A stretch of DNA of 20,637 bases from Oscillospiraceae bacterium (GTDB lineage Bacteria > Bacillota > Clostridia > Oscillospirales > Ruminococcaceae): positions 1 through 20,637 of the forward strand of contig JAEDLR010000037.1 in assembly GCA_016295145.1 (NCBI GenBank). Direction: 5' to 3'. Of this stretch, positions 5,557 to 14,066 are shown one piece after another (position 1 is the stretch's first letter; the number at the start of each line of letters is the position of its first letter). The position numbers and the translations under genes were made by a program. Below the pieces are notes generated by a model. The model did not search any database. It saw nothing but the letters and a program-made list of their open reading frames with translations, and was not told where the DNA came from.

Positions 5557-8500
5557 ATGTCAGTTTATCGCATTTACACCGAGAAAAAGCCCCCCTTTGC
5601 CGTAGAAGCCCAGTCTGCGCTGGCTGATCTGCGTACCGCGCTGCGCCTGAATGTGCTGAGCATCCGCGTGCTGAACCGCTATGACGCAGACCACATTGAG
5701 GAGGATGATTTCCGTCGGGCAGTGCCCACCGTGTTTTCTGAGCCTGCCGTGGACTATGTTTACGAAAAATTGCCCATGCTTTCCAATCAGGAGCGCATTT
5801 TTGCCGTGGAGTATCTGCCAGGTCAGTTCGATCAGCGTGCCGACTCCTGCGAGCAGTGCATCCAGATCTTAAACGGTAAGGAGCGCTGCCGTGTGCGCAA
5901 TGCCCGTGTATACATCGTCAGCGGAAACATTACCGACGAAGAATTCGACCGCCTGAAGCAGTATCTCATCAACCCCGTGGAAAGCCGTGAGGCTTCACTG
6001 GATACGGTGGATTCTCTGGATACCAACTATGCCATCCCCACCACCGTTGCCACCCTTGAGGGCTTCTGCGCACTGGATGAGGACGGCTTGAACGCATTTC
6101 TGGCAGAGTACGCACTGGCAATGGATCTGGACGATATCCGGTTCTGCCAGTCCTACTTCCGCGATACCGAACACCGGGATCCCACCATCACTGAGATTCG
6201 CATGATCGACACCTACTGGAGCGATCACTGTCGCCATACCACCTTCCTGACCACCATCGACAATGTGGAGGTGGAAACGCCCTATATCCGTGAGACCTAC
6301 GAGGACTACCTGCGCATCCGCAAGGAACTGGGCAGAGATGCAAAGCCTGTGACGCTGATGGATATGGCGACCATGGCAATGCGCAAGCTGAAGGCAGACG
6401 GCAAAATTCCCGCACTGGATGAGAGCGAGGAGATCAACGCCTGCTCCGTGAAGATCAAGGTGGAAACCGATACCGGCGTGGAGGACTGGATCCTCATGTT
6501 CAAGAACGAGACCCACAATCACCCCACCGAGATCGAGCCCTTCGGCGGCGCGGCAACCTGTCTGGGCGGCGCAATCCGTGATCCCCTTTCGGGCAGAAGC
6601 TATGTGTATCAGGCGATGCGCGTGACCGGTGCGGCAAATCCGCTGGTGCCTGTGGCAGATACCATGCCCGGTAAGCTGCCTCAGAGAAAGATCACTGTGG
6701 GTGCGGCAAACGGTTACAGCTCCTACGGTAACCAGATCGGCCTTGCAACGGGTCATGTCACCGAGGTGTACCACCCCGGCTATGTGGCAAAGCGTCTGGA
6801 GATTGGTGCGGTGGTGGGTGCTGCCCCCGCGGAAAACATCCGCCGCGAAGTGCCCGTGCCCGGTGATGTCATCATCCTGCTGGGCGGCAAAACCGGTAGA
6901 GATGGCTGCGGCGGCGCAACGGGTTCCTCCAAATCCCATACACTGGAATCTCTGACCCACTGCGGCGCAGAGGTGCAAAAGGGCAATGCCCCCGAGGAGC
7001 GCAAGCTGCAAAGATTGTTCCGCGACCCTGCCGTGACCAGACTCATCAAGCGCTGTAACGATTTCGGCGCAGGCGGTGTGTCTGTTGCCATTGGCGAGCT
7101 GACCGACGGTCTGGATATTGATCTGAACGCGGTGCCGAGAAAATATGACGGTCTGGACGGCACCGAGCTTGCCATTTCCGAATCCCAGGAGCGTATGGCA
7201 GTGGTGGTTGCCCCCGAAGATGTGGAGGCATTCATGGAGGCTGCTGCCGCAGAGAATCTGCTGGCGACCGTGGTGGCAAAGGCAACGGATACCAATCGCC
7301 TGCGTATGCACTGGAACGGCAAGGTGATCGTTGACCTTTCCAGAGAATTCCTGAATTCCAACGGCGCGGAAAAGCACACCGATATCGTTGCTGCCGTGCC
7401 CCAGCAAACCGCTCCCACCCTCTGTGAGGATACCCCTGAGGGGTGGAAGGAATTGATGTCCGACCTGAATGTCTGCTCGCAAAAGGGTCTGGTGGAAAAG
7501 TTTGATTCTACCATCGGTGCAGGCACTGTGCTGATGCCCTTTGGCGGCGTCTATCAGTTGACCCCCGCCCAGGCAATGGCTGCAAAGATCCCCGTGCTGA
7601 AAGGGGATACCACCACTTGTTCGCTGATGGGCTATGGCTTTCAGCCCGGCATTTCCGAGCAGTCCCCGTACCACGGTGCAATGCAGGCTGTCATCGAATC
7701 CGTGGCAAAGGTGATCGCCGCCGGCGGCAGCTGGCATCAGTGCTGGCTCACCTTCCAGGAGTATTTTGAGCGTACTCAGAACAATCCCCGGCGTTGGGGC
7801 AAGCCCTTCTCGGCTTTGCTCGGCGCATTCAAGGCACAACTGGAGCTTTCCTGTGCGTCCATCGGCGGCAAGGATTCCATGTCGGGCACCTTTGAAAATG
7901 TCGATGTGCCGCCAACGCTTGTTTCCTTTGCCGTATCTACCGCCAATACAAACCGCGTGATCTCCACCGAGTTCAAGGCGGCAGGGGATACCGTCATTCG
8001 TCTTGCTCCTGCCTATGACAGCAACGGTCTGCCCGATTGGGACAGCGTCCGTGCAACCTTTGACCGGGTGGAGCAGCTCATCACCGACGGCAGAGCAAAA
8101 GCCATCTGGACAGTGACCGGCGGCGGCGTCGCCGAGGGTATCGCGAAGATGTGCTTCGGCAACCACATCGGCTTTGAGTTTAGCTGCACCTTGCCGGAGC
8201 AGATCCTGTTTGCACCCTACAGCGGCTCGTTCATCATCGAACTCAACGGCGCAGCAAAGGCGGATGAGGAGGTCATCGGCCGCACCACCGAGCAGTACAA
8301 GATCTTCAGCGACAGCTACACCATCAGCCTGGATACCCTGCAAAAGGCATGGGAGGGCAAGCTGGAATCCGTGTATCCCTGCCGCATCAAGACCGAATTT
8401 GCCACCATCGAGGCATACAGCCATACCGCGGAACGCCGCCCCACCCCTGCGGTGAAATATGCAAAGCCCCGTGTGTTGATTCCCGTGTTCCCCGGCACCA

Positions 8501-9264
8501 ACTGCGAATACGATACCGCCCGTGCCTTTGCCCGCGCAGGTGCAGAGCCTGAGATTCTCGTGATCCGCAACCTGTCTGCGGCTGCCATCGAGGAATCTGT
8601 GGAGGCTGCGGTGAAATCCATTGCCAATGCCCAGATGATTATGCTGCCCGGCGGCTTCTCCGGCGGTGATGAGCCCGATGGCTCGGGTAAGTTTATTACC
8701 GCGTTCTTCCGCAATCCCCGGGTGGCGGAGGCGGTTCACAAGCTGCTGCAGCAGCGTGACGGCCTGATGCTGGGTATCTGCAACGGCTTCCAGGCACTGG
8801 TGAAGCTGGGTCTGGTGCCCTTTGGGGAGATTGTGGAAATGAGCGATAATTCTCCCACGCTGACCTTCAACACCATCGCGCGCCACCAGAGCATGATGGT
8901 CACCACCCGCATCGCGTCCAACAAGTCGCCGTGGCTTGCCGCCTGCAAGCCCGATGATCTGCATACCGTGGCGATCTCTCACGGTGAAGGCCGCTTTATC
9001 GCTCCTGCATCGCTGCTGCGCCGCATGGCAAGCAATGGGCAGATCGCAACCCAGTATGTGGATCTCTCCGGTCGTCCCACGATGGATATCCGCTTCAACC
9101 CCAACGGTTCCGTGGATGCCATCGAGGGCATCACTTCTCCTGACGGTCGCGTACTGGGCAAGATGGGCCACAGCGAGCGTATGGGCACACAGGTCTGCAA
9201 GAATGTACCCGGCGAAAAGGATCAGAAGATCTTTGAAAGCGGCGTACGCTATTTCGCAGATTGA
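5557..9264 (+). CDS. purL: Phosphoribosylformylglycinamidine synthase, fused PurL-PurQ type
   Basis: Fourth step of de novo purine synthesis: FGAR + ATP + glutamine to FGAM. At 1235 residues this is the large single-chain form in which synthetase and glutaminase are one polypeptide, so separate purS and purQ are not required. Visible parts: N-terminal and linker region (about 1-215), synthetase signature TYWSDHCRH (219-227), ATP/substrate motif NETHNHPTEIEPFGG (317-331), a second AIRS-like half, then a class I glutamine amidotransferase domain (about 968-1235) with nucleophile C1075 (GICNGF) and H1142/E1144 (HGEGRF). GGAGG at 5542-5546 sets the ATG at 5557. No other pur gene is adjacent. A strong terminator follows. 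Confidence 0.96.
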   Translation: MSVYRIYTEKKPPFAVEAQSALADLRTALRLNVLSIRVLNRYDADHIEEDDFRRAVPTVFSEPAVDYVYEKLPMLSNQERIFAVEYLPGQFDQRADSCEQCIQILNGKERCRVRNARVYIVSGNITDEEFDRLKQYLINPVESREASLDTVDSLDTNYAIPTTVATLEGFCALDEDGLNAFLAEYALAMDLDDIRFCQSYFRDTEHRDPTITEIRMIDTYWSDHCRHTTFLTTIDNVEVETPYIRETYEDYLRIRKELGRDAKPVTLMDMATMAMRKLKADGKIPALDESEEINACSVKIKVETDTGVEDWILMFKNETHNHPTEIEPFGGAATCLGGAIRDPLSGRSYVYQAMRVTGAANPLVPVADTMPGKLPQRKITVGAANGYSSYGNQIGLATGHVTEVYHPGYVAKRLEIGAVVGAAPAENIRREVPVPGDVIILLGGKTGRDGCGGATGSSKSHTLESLTHCGAEVQKGNAPEERKLQRLFRDPAVTRLIKRCNDFGAGGVSVAIGELTDGLDIDLNAVPRKYDGLDGTELAISESQERMAVVVAPEDVEAFMEAAAAENLLATVVAKATDTNRLRMHWNGKVIVDLSREFLNSNGAEKHTDIVAAVPQQTAPTLCEDTPEGWKELMSDLNVCSQKGLVEKFDSTIGAGTVLMPFGGVYQLTPAQAMAAKIPVLKGDTTTCSLMGYGFQPGISEQSPYHGAMQAVIESVAKVIAAGGSWHQCWLTFQEYFERTQNNPRRWGKPFSALLGAFKAQLELSCASIGGKDSMSGTFENVDVPPTLVSFAVSTANTNRVISTEFKAAGDTVIRLAPAYDSNGLPDWDSVRATFDRVEQLITDGRAKAIWTVTGGGVAEGIAKMCFGNHIGFEFSCTLPEQILFAPYSGSFIIELNGAAKADEEVIGRTTEQYKIFSDSYTISLDTLQKAWEGKLESVYPCRIKTEFATIEAYSHTAERRPTPAVKYAKPRVLIPVFPGTNCEYDTARAFARAGAEPEILVIRNLSAAAIEESVEAAVKSIANAQMIMLPGGFSGGDEPDGSGKFITAFFRNPRVAEAVHKLLQQRDGLMLGICNGFQALVKLGLVPFGEIVEMSDNSPTLTFNTIARHQSMMVTTRIASNKSPWLAACKPDDLHTVAISHGEGRFIAPASLLRRMASNGQIATQYVDLSGRPTMDIRFNPNGSVDAIEGITSPDGRVLGKMGHSERMGTQVCKNVPGEKDQKIFESGVRYFAD

Positions 9265-9281
9265 TTTTCAGCAATACCATG

Positions 9282-9313
9282 CAGCAGGAGTCACCGTGCT
9301 CCTGCTGTTTTTT
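9282..9313 (+). terminator. Intrinsic terminator of purL
   Basis: CAGCAGGAG (9282-9290), 8-nt loop, CTCCTGCTG (9299-9307), then six T residues (9308-9313). Perfect 9-bp GC-rich stem. Confidence 0.93.
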
Positions 9314-9333
9314 GTGCGGATTGTTCCCGCTGC

Positions 9334-9362
9334 TTGACTTATGCGACAAAAAAAGGTATAAT
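9334..9362 (+). promoter_or_regulatory. Strong sigma-A promoter for the first cyclophilin-like gene
   Basis: TTGACT (9334-9339), 17-bp spacer, consensus TATAAT (9357-9362). Followed by a leader of about 45 nt ending in GAAAGGA. Confidence 0.9.
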
Positions 9363-9415
9363 GGTACAAGATATGATTTTCGCATACTTTGCCCCAAGAA
9401 AGGAATCCTATTGTC

Positions 9416-10249
9416 ATGAAGCCCTCAAATCTCGCAACACGCAATACGCCTTCAACGGCGCGTACTGTCAAAATTTTGTCGATTCTCATTGCCGTATCGC
9501 TGGTGCTGGCACTGCTCTGCTCGGTGTGGTACTCCATGTCCAAAGATATCAGCGCAACGGTAAAGCTGGATGAGGTCAGACTGGTGCAACTGGAAGATCC
9601 CAAGGAGGGCGATCCTGCCGCCATTATGCATACCACCGCAGGGGATATGCTGTTTCTATTATATCCCGATGAGTGCCCCCTTGCCGTTGCCAATTTTACG
9701 CAGCTTGCCGAAAGCGGCTATTACAACGATACCTATGTTTTCCGTGTGGAGCAGGATGTGTTCTTTTCCGGCGGCAGCCCCAAGGCAGACGGTTCTCTGG
9801 CAGAGGGCGGCATGGATGATCCACGGGAGAATGTGGAGCGCGAACTGACCCAGAATATGTGGCCCTTCCGCGGTGCGCTCTGCTCGCTGACCACCGGCAG
9901 CGAAAGAGGCTTCTGGAAGCTGCTGACCGGTACGCAGAAAACCTTTAACGGCAGCCGTTTTCTGGTGGTGGACAGCATCGAGATGACCGAGGAGATCGTA
10001 AGCGGTCTGCAAGAGGGCGAAAAGGAAAATCCCGTTGCCGATGCCTTTGTGGAGCACGGCGGTATTCCCAATTATTCCCAGCAGTTGACGGTGTTCGGGC
10101 AGTTGTATGACGGCTTTGAAGTTTTGGATGCCATTACAGGTGCTGCACTGACCGGTGCGGAAAATGCCATGCGCCCCGTCGAGGATATCATGATTACCTC
10201 TGTGGAAATTGTCAGTTATTCCGATGCGCTGATTCAGAACAAGAAATAA
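9416..10249 (+). CDS. Membrane-anchored cyclophilin-like protein, degenerate active site
   Basis: A 277-residue protein with a basic N-terminus, one membrane segment (about 20-41, containing SILIAVSLVLALLCSVW) and an extracytoplasmic cyclophilin-type domain beginning near HTTAGDMLFLLYPDECP. In active cyclophilins the motif is FHRV...QGGDP; here it reads VFRVEQDVFFSGGSP. R110 is kept, but the histidine before it is F109 and the glutamine is S118. Isomerase activity is therefore doubtful; a chaperone or binding role is possible. Start: ATG 9416 follows GAAAGGA (9398-9404); a TTG at 9389 would extend it but has no binding site. It is followed by an intact paralogue with its own promoter. Confidence 0.8.
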   Translation: MKPSNLATRNTPSTARTVKILSILIAVSLVLALLCSVWYSMSKDISATVKLDEVRLVQLEDPKEGDPAAIMHTTAGDMLFLLYPDECPLAVANFTQLAESGYYNDTYVFRVEQDVFFSGGSPKADGSLAEGGMDDPRENVERELTQNMWPFRGALCSLTTGSERGFWKLLTGTQKTFNGSRFLVVDSIEMTEEIVSGLQEGEKENPVADAFVEHGGIPNYSQQLTVFGQLYDGFEVLDAITGAALTGAENAMRPVEDIMITSVEIVSYSDALIQNKK

Positions 10250-10277
10250 AAAGCAGCCGTTTTTTGCATGGCTTTTT
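10248..10277 (+). terminator. Weak possible terminator
   Basis: AAAAAGC (10248-10254), overlapping the stop codon, can pair with GCTTTTT (10271-10277), the right arm ending in T residues. The stem is mostly A-T and the loop is 16 nt, so read-through is likely. Confidence 0.4.
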
Positions 10278-10306
10278 GCCAAGATGAAGAAAATCTTAAG
10301 AATTGC

Positions 10307-10335
10307 TTTACAAATCCGGAAAATTGTGGTATAAT
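10307..10335 (+). promoter_or_regulatory. Strong promoter for the second cyclophilin gene (and probably murA)
   Basis: TTTACA (10307-10312), 17-bp spacer, consensus TATAAT (10330-10335) with a TGG extension at 10327-10329. Confidence 0.88.
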
Positions 10336-10410
10336 ATTCTTTACATGGCTGGAGATTGCCTTTTTGTGCCCAGACGGCCGTGAAAACCTTGTATCAAGGA
10401 GTTCTTTTGA

Positions 10411-11181
10411 ATGCGTAAGCAGCGTCTGCAAAGCATTGCAGCGGCGGCACTGTGCTGTGCCCTTGCCGTGCCGATGCTTTGTGCTTGTAATAAAGAAGTG
10501 GTTCTGGAGAACCAGAAAATTCTCAACTTTACTCCCCCCGAAGTGGGCGAGGAGATCGTGGTTATGACCATCAAGGATTACGGCGATGTAAAGATCAAGC
10601 TGTTCCCCGAAGAATGCCCCGAGGGCGTGGAGAATTTTAAATCGCTGGTGGAAAGCGGCTATTATGATGAGTTGATCTTCCACCGCGTCATCGACAATTT
10701 TGTGGTGCAGGGGGGCGACCCCAAAGGCGACGGTACCGGCGGCGTGGATGCCAACGGCACCGAGGGCTTTGCACAGACCATCTCCCCCAACCTGCAGCAT
10801 TATGCAGGTGCGCTGGCGTATGCCATTGGGCCGGATAAGCTCAACGCAAGCCAGTTTTACATTGTCACCGGTCTGAAAACCGACGATAACTATTTTGAAC
10901 GGCTGAAAACCACCTACGGGCTGACTTACTCCGGCCCTGTGATGGATATGTATGAACAAATGGGCGGCAGACCCGATCTGGATGGCGGGTATGAGATCTT
11001 CGGGCAGGTGTTCGATGGGCTGGAGCATTGCCTTGCCGTGCAGAAGGTCGCCGTGGATGCCAACAATAAACCCAAGTCGCAGGTGGTCATCGAAAAGGCA
11101 GTTGTGGTCGAGTACGATGGCAGCGGCGTGGACTACCTGAACTCTGACGGCGAGCAGCAAACGCCGGCCGTGGTAGAGTAA
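10411..11181 (+). CDS. Cyclophilin-type peptidyl-prolyl cis-trans isomerase, lipoprotein
   Basis: Extracytoplasmic foldase that isomerises Xaa-Pro bonds. The 256-residue precursor has a lipoprotein signal (MRKQRLQSIAAAALCCALAV) with a lipobox LCAC and lipidated C26; cysteine at the -2 position is uncommon. The cyclophilin domain keeps the active-site motif FHRVIDNFVVQGGDPKGDG with R92, F97 and Q100. An insertion (about 155-185) lies between the ASQFYIVTG strand and the EIFGQVFDG strand. AAGGAG (10396-10401) sets the ATG at 10411. The stop codon overlaps an ATG (TAATG at 11179-11183) that would open an extended murA frame, and the gap to the likely murA start is 98 nt without a terminator, so the two are probably co-transcribed. 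Confidence 0.92.
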   Translation: MRKQRLQSIAAAALCCALAVPMLCACNKEVVLENQKILNFTPPEVGEEIVVMTIKDYGDVKIKLFPEECPEGVENFKSLVESGYYDELIFHRVIDNFVVQGGDPKGDGTGGVDANGTEGFAQTISPNLQHYAGALAYAIGPDKLNASQFYIVTGLKTDDNYFERLKTTYGLTYSGPVMDMYEQMGGRPDLDGGYEIFGQVFDGLEHCLAVQKVAVDANNKPKSQVVIEKAVVVEYDGSGVDYLNSDGEQQTPAVVE

Positions 11182-11279
11182 TGGCGCAGAATTACAGTAT
11201 GCACAACATAACCGATATAGAGAAAGAAACCGTGCGTACTTCCCATAGAACAGTCAGAATGAACCAAGGAGATACCACT

Positions 11280-12605
11280 ATGAAAGCACCTGCTCGTTTT
11301 GTAATACGGGGCGGCAGAAGGCTGACCGGTGAGGTGGAGATCAGCGGCGCAAAAAATGCGGTCGTTGCCATTTTACCTGCGGCATTGCTCTGCGATGAGC
11401 CTTGCGTCATCGAAAATGTGCCGGATATCAGCGACGTGACCATCAGCGTGCAGATTCTGCGGGAACTGGGCGCTATCGTGGAGCAGCTTGGCGCCAATAC
11501 CTATCGCATCGACCCAAGACCTGTGCGCAGCACCTGTGTGCCCTATGAATCGGCAAGAAAAATGCGTGCCTCCTACTATTTTATGGGCGCGCTGCTGGGC
11601 AGATGCGGTCTGGCAAGAGTATCCATGCCGGGAGGCTGCCCCTTGGGCGGCAGACCCATTGACCAGCATATCAAGGCGTTCACCAAACTGGGCGCCGAGT
11701 GCAAGATCGAGCGTGGCATGGTTGATCTTGTGGCAAAGCCGTTAAAGGGCAACCAGATCTTCTTTGATGTGGTGACGGTGGGCGCGACCATGAATGCCAT
11801 TCTGGCGGCGGTCAAGGCAGAGGGTCTGACGGTCATCAACAATGCCGCAAAAGAGCCGCATATTGTCGATCTGGCAAGCTTTTTGAACTCTATGGGTGCC
11901 GATATCATCGGTGCCGGTACGGATACTATAAAAATCCGCGGCGTGAAATTTTTGCGCGGTACAAGCTACCCCGTCATCCCCGACCAGATCGAGGCAGGAA
12001 CCTATATGGTTGCCGCTGCCGCTACCTGCGGCGATGTACTCATCAAAAATGTGACGGTCAAGCATCTCGATTCCATCATCAGCGTGTTGGAGAAAATTGG
12101 CGTGAATGTGGAAGCCGACGAGGAGCATGACTGCGTTCGCGTGTATGTGGATGGACCTTTGGTGAAGGCAAGTGTGCGCACCAGACCCCATCCCGGATTT
12201 CCCACCGATATGCAGCCGCAGATTTCTACCTTGCTTTGTCTGGCATCGGGCACAAGCATGGTCAAGGAGGAGGTCTCCGAGCAGCGTTTCCAGTATGTGG
12301 ACGAGCTGCGCCGCATGGGTGCGGATATTCAGGTGGATGGCAAGGTTGCCATCATTGAGGGCAAGGGTGCGCTGACCGGTGCGCCGGTCAAGGCTTGTGA
12401 TCTGCGCGCAGGTGCAGCACTGATGATTGCCGGATTGGCTGCCAGCGGCGTGACCTATATCGAGGACATTCACCATATTGAGCGCGGCTACGCGGATATG
12501 GCAGGGAAGCTGACGGCACTGGGGGCTTCCATCACCCGTGAGGTGCTGCCGACGGATTCTGATTCTGCTGTAGACGGGCTGCCTGCGGCTGTGGGCGAAA
12601 ACTGA
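11280..12605 (+). CDS. murA: UDP-N-acetylglucosamine 1-carboxyvinyltransferase (MurA)
   Basis: First committed step of peptidoglycan synthesis: transfers enolpyruvate from PEP to UDP-GlcNAc in the cytosol. The 441-residue protein shows FVIRGGRRLTGEVEISGAKN with K25, the catalytic loop PGGCPLGGRPID with C120, and GFPTDMQPQ with the catalytic aspartate. A cysteine at 120 means the fosfomycin-sensitive type. The last about 20 residues form an acidic tail beyond the fold. Start: AAGGAG (11266-11271) is 8 nt before ATG 11280; a frame open from 11181 adds 33 residues but has no binding site and does not look like a MurA N-terminus. Many Firmicutes carry two MurA paralogues; which one this is cannot be told from the window. 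Confidence 0.95.
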   Translation: MKAPARFVIRGGRRLTGEVEISGAKNAVVAILPAALLCDEPCVIENVPDISDVTISVQILRELGAIVEQLGANTYRIDPRPVRSTCVPYESARKMRASYYFMGALLGRCGLARVSMPGGCPLGGRPIDQHIKAFTKLGAECKIERGMVDLVAKPLKGNQIFFDVVTVGATMNAILAAVKAEGLTVINNAAKEPHIVDLASFLNSMGADIIGAGTDTIKIRGVKFLRGTSYPVIPDQIEAGTYMVAAAATCGDVLIKNVTVKHLDSIISVLEKIGVNVEADEEHDCVRVYVDGPLVKASVRTRPHPGFPTDMQPQISTLLCLASGTSMVKEEVSEQRFQYVDELRRMGADIQVDGKVAIIEGKGALTGAPVKACDLRAGAALMIAGLAASGVTYIEDIHHIERGYADMAGKLTALGASITREVLPTDSDSAVDGLPAAVGEN

Positions 12606-12632
12606 GCAGCGTTTTCGGCAATGACAAATCAC

Positions 12633-12660
12633 AAAGGGCGAAATTGGATTTCGCCCTTTC
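12633..12660 (+). terminator. Terminator after murA
   Basis: AAAGGGCGAAA (12633-12643), loop TTGGA, TTTCGCCCTTT (12649-12659): a perfect 11-bp stem, with a short T-rich tail (CTTAC). The next gene starts 28 nt later with no clear promoter of its own, so some read-through is expected. Confidence 0.75.
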
Positions 12661-12687
12661 TTACATGATAGCAGGGAGGTGCAGATC

Positions 12688-13473
12688 TTGGCACGACTTT
12701 ACCCGTTGTTCAGTTCCAGCAAGGGTAACGCAACCTTCGTCGGTACGCCAAAGGGTGGCGTGCTGATTGATGCAGGGGTTACATATCGGCGGCTATGCAT
12801 GGGGCTTGCGCGATGCGAGCTGCCGCTTTCGGCGATACAGGGCGTGTTCATTACTCATGACCACTCCGACCATGTGCGCGGTCTGAAAACGCTGACAGAG
12901 CAACTGCATGTGCCGATTTACGGGCAGGGCAAAACATTGCGGAATCTGATTGACCATGATGCGCTGTCACCCGGGGCGATCCTGCAGGAGATCCGTCAGG
13001 GGAGCATTCAGGTGGCAGATCTTTCGCTGAATGCCTTTGAAACACCCCATGATACGGTGCAAAGCTGTGGGTATCGCATTGAAATGCCCGACGGAAAGGT
13101 GTGCGCTGTGTGTACGGATCTGGGCCACGTGACCCGTGGGGTAGAGGAGGCGCTGACCGGCTGTGATCTGGTGCTGCTGGAGGCAAACTATGACGAAAAT
13201 CTGCTGCGCGGCGGAAAATATCCGCCCTATGTAAAAGCAAGGATCCTCTCAAAAGTGGGGCATCTTTCTAATATGGATTGTGCGGCGCAGGCACGAAAAC
13301 TCATACAGAGCGGAACAACGCGGCTGATTCTGGGGCATCTCAGTCAGGAGAACAACCGTCCGCAACTGGCGGAGGAAGCAGTTGTCAATCACCTTGCAGA
13401 TATGGTGCGCGGACAGGACTACCTGTTGCAGGTGGCAAAGGTGGAGACCGAAGGGGAGATGATCGCCTTTTGA
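12688..13473 (+). CDS. MBL-fold metallo-hydrolase of the YycJ/WalJ type
   Basis: A 261-residue metallo-beta-lactamase-fold protein. The metal motif HDHSDH gives H57, H59, D61 and H62; further ligands are likely in CTDLGHVT and ILGHLSQENN. Length, the opening YPLFSSSKGNATFVG and the neighbourhood fit the YycJ/WalJ family, exonuclease-like proteins linked to DNA repair and to WalRK loci in Firmicutes. Start: a TTG at 12688, 8 nt after GGGAGG (12674-12679). A GTG at 12679 overlaps that binding site and is rejected. The stop TGA overlaps the rlmH start (TGATG at 13471-13475). No walRK genes are in the window, so the symbol is left blank. Confidence 0.85.
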   Translation: MARLYPLFSSSKGNATFVGTPKGGVLIDAGVTYRRLCMGLARCELPLSAIQGVFITHDHSDHVRGLKTLTEQLHVPIYGQGKTLRNLIDHDALSPGAILQEIRQGSIQVADLSLNAFETPHDTVQSCGYRIEMPDGKVCAVCTDLGHVTRGVEEALTGCDLVLLEANYDENLLRGGKYPPYVKARILSKVGHLSNMDCAAQARKLIQSGTTRLILGHLSQENNRPQLAEEAVVNHLADMVRGQDYLLQVAKVETEGEMIAF

Positions 13474-13946
13474 TGCGTGTGAACATCATTGCGGTGGGCA
13501 AGCTGAAAGAACGGTGGTTGAGAGAGGCTTGCGAGGAGTATGCCAAGCGTCTGGGGCGATACTGCAAGCTGCAAATTGTGGAGCTGAACGAATGCAGACT
13601 GCCGGAGAATCCGTCGGTGGGGGAGATACAGAGGGCATTACAGAACGAATCGGAGCAGATACTGCGCCATATAGAAGGAGAAGCTTTCGCGTTGTGCATT
13701 GAGGGCAAGCCCTGCACCAGCGAGGTTTTCTCGGAGATGCTGACTGCGCCTGCACTGAATGGGTGTTCCGCGTTGAGTTTTCTCATTGGAAGCAGTCACG
13801 GCCTTGCCGAGGAGGTCAAGCAGGCGGTGCAGCATAAGCTGTCCTTTTCGCCCATGACATTTCCGCATCAGTTGGCGCGTGTGATGCTGCTGGAGCAGAT
13901 CTATCGCGGCTACCAGATTGCCGAGGGCGGAAAATATCACAAATAG
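13473..13946 (+). CDS. rlmH: 23S rRNA (pseudouridine(1915)-N(3))-methyltransferase RlmH
   Basis: SPOUT-family methyltransferase that methylates pseudouridine 1915 in helix 69 of 23S rRNA on assembled 70S ribosomes. The 157-residue length is typical. The opening MRVNIIAVGKLKERW, the SAM-site segment FLIGSSHGL (usually IGGxxG) and the C-terminal FPHQLARVMLLEQIYRG followed by YHK identify it. Its ATG overlaps the stop of the upstream MBL gene, and a GGGGAG about 14 nt upstream is distant, so translational coupling is likely. A longer open frame to the left is antisense-free but lies within the MBL gene and is not used. A strong terminator follows. Confidence 0.94.
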   Translation: MRVNIIAVGKLKERWLREACEEYAKRLGRYCKLQIVELNECRLPENPSVGEIQRALQNESEQILRHIEGEAFALCIEGKPCTSEVFSEMLTAPALNGCSALSFLIGSSHGLAEEVKQAVQHKLSFSPMTFPHQLARVMLLEQIYRGYQIAEGGKYHK

Positions 13947-13956
13947 CTGAAAGAAT

Positions 13957-13992
13957 AGGGTGCATCGTATGACGGTGCGCCCTGGTTTTTTT
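13957..13992 (+). terminator. Intrinsic terminator after rlmH
   Basis: AGGGTGCATCG (13957-13967), loop TATGA, CGGTGCGCCCT (13973-13983): an 11-bp stem with two G-T pairs, then a run of seven T residues (13986-13992). Confidence 0.9.
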
Positions 13993-14001
13993 GGAAAAAG
14001 C

Positions 14002-14030
14002 TTGCAAAGGAACGGCCTGTGTGGTATAAT
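14002..14030 (+). promoter_or_regulatory. Strong promoter of the membrane protein / NDT-TPR unit
   Basis: TTGCAA (14002-14007), 17-bp spacer, consensus TATAAT (14025-14030) with a TGG extension at 14022-14024. It sits just after the rlmH terminator, so the two-gene unit downstream is transcribed on its own. Confidence 0.9.
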
Positions 14031-14066
14031 GTCAATAGAATGGCGCATTTGTCGGGAAAGGGGTTG

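Noticed and set aside
5995..9171. 1058-codon open frame on the minus strand
   Set aside because: It is antisense to purL, which has full-length family motifs; the frame stays open because of GC-rich third positions and has no ribosome binding site or recognisable domain.
11181..11279. 33-residue N-terminal extension of MurA from the TAATG overlap
   Set aside because: No ribosome binding site and no resemblance to a MurA start, while ATG 11280 has AAGGAG at 8 nt.
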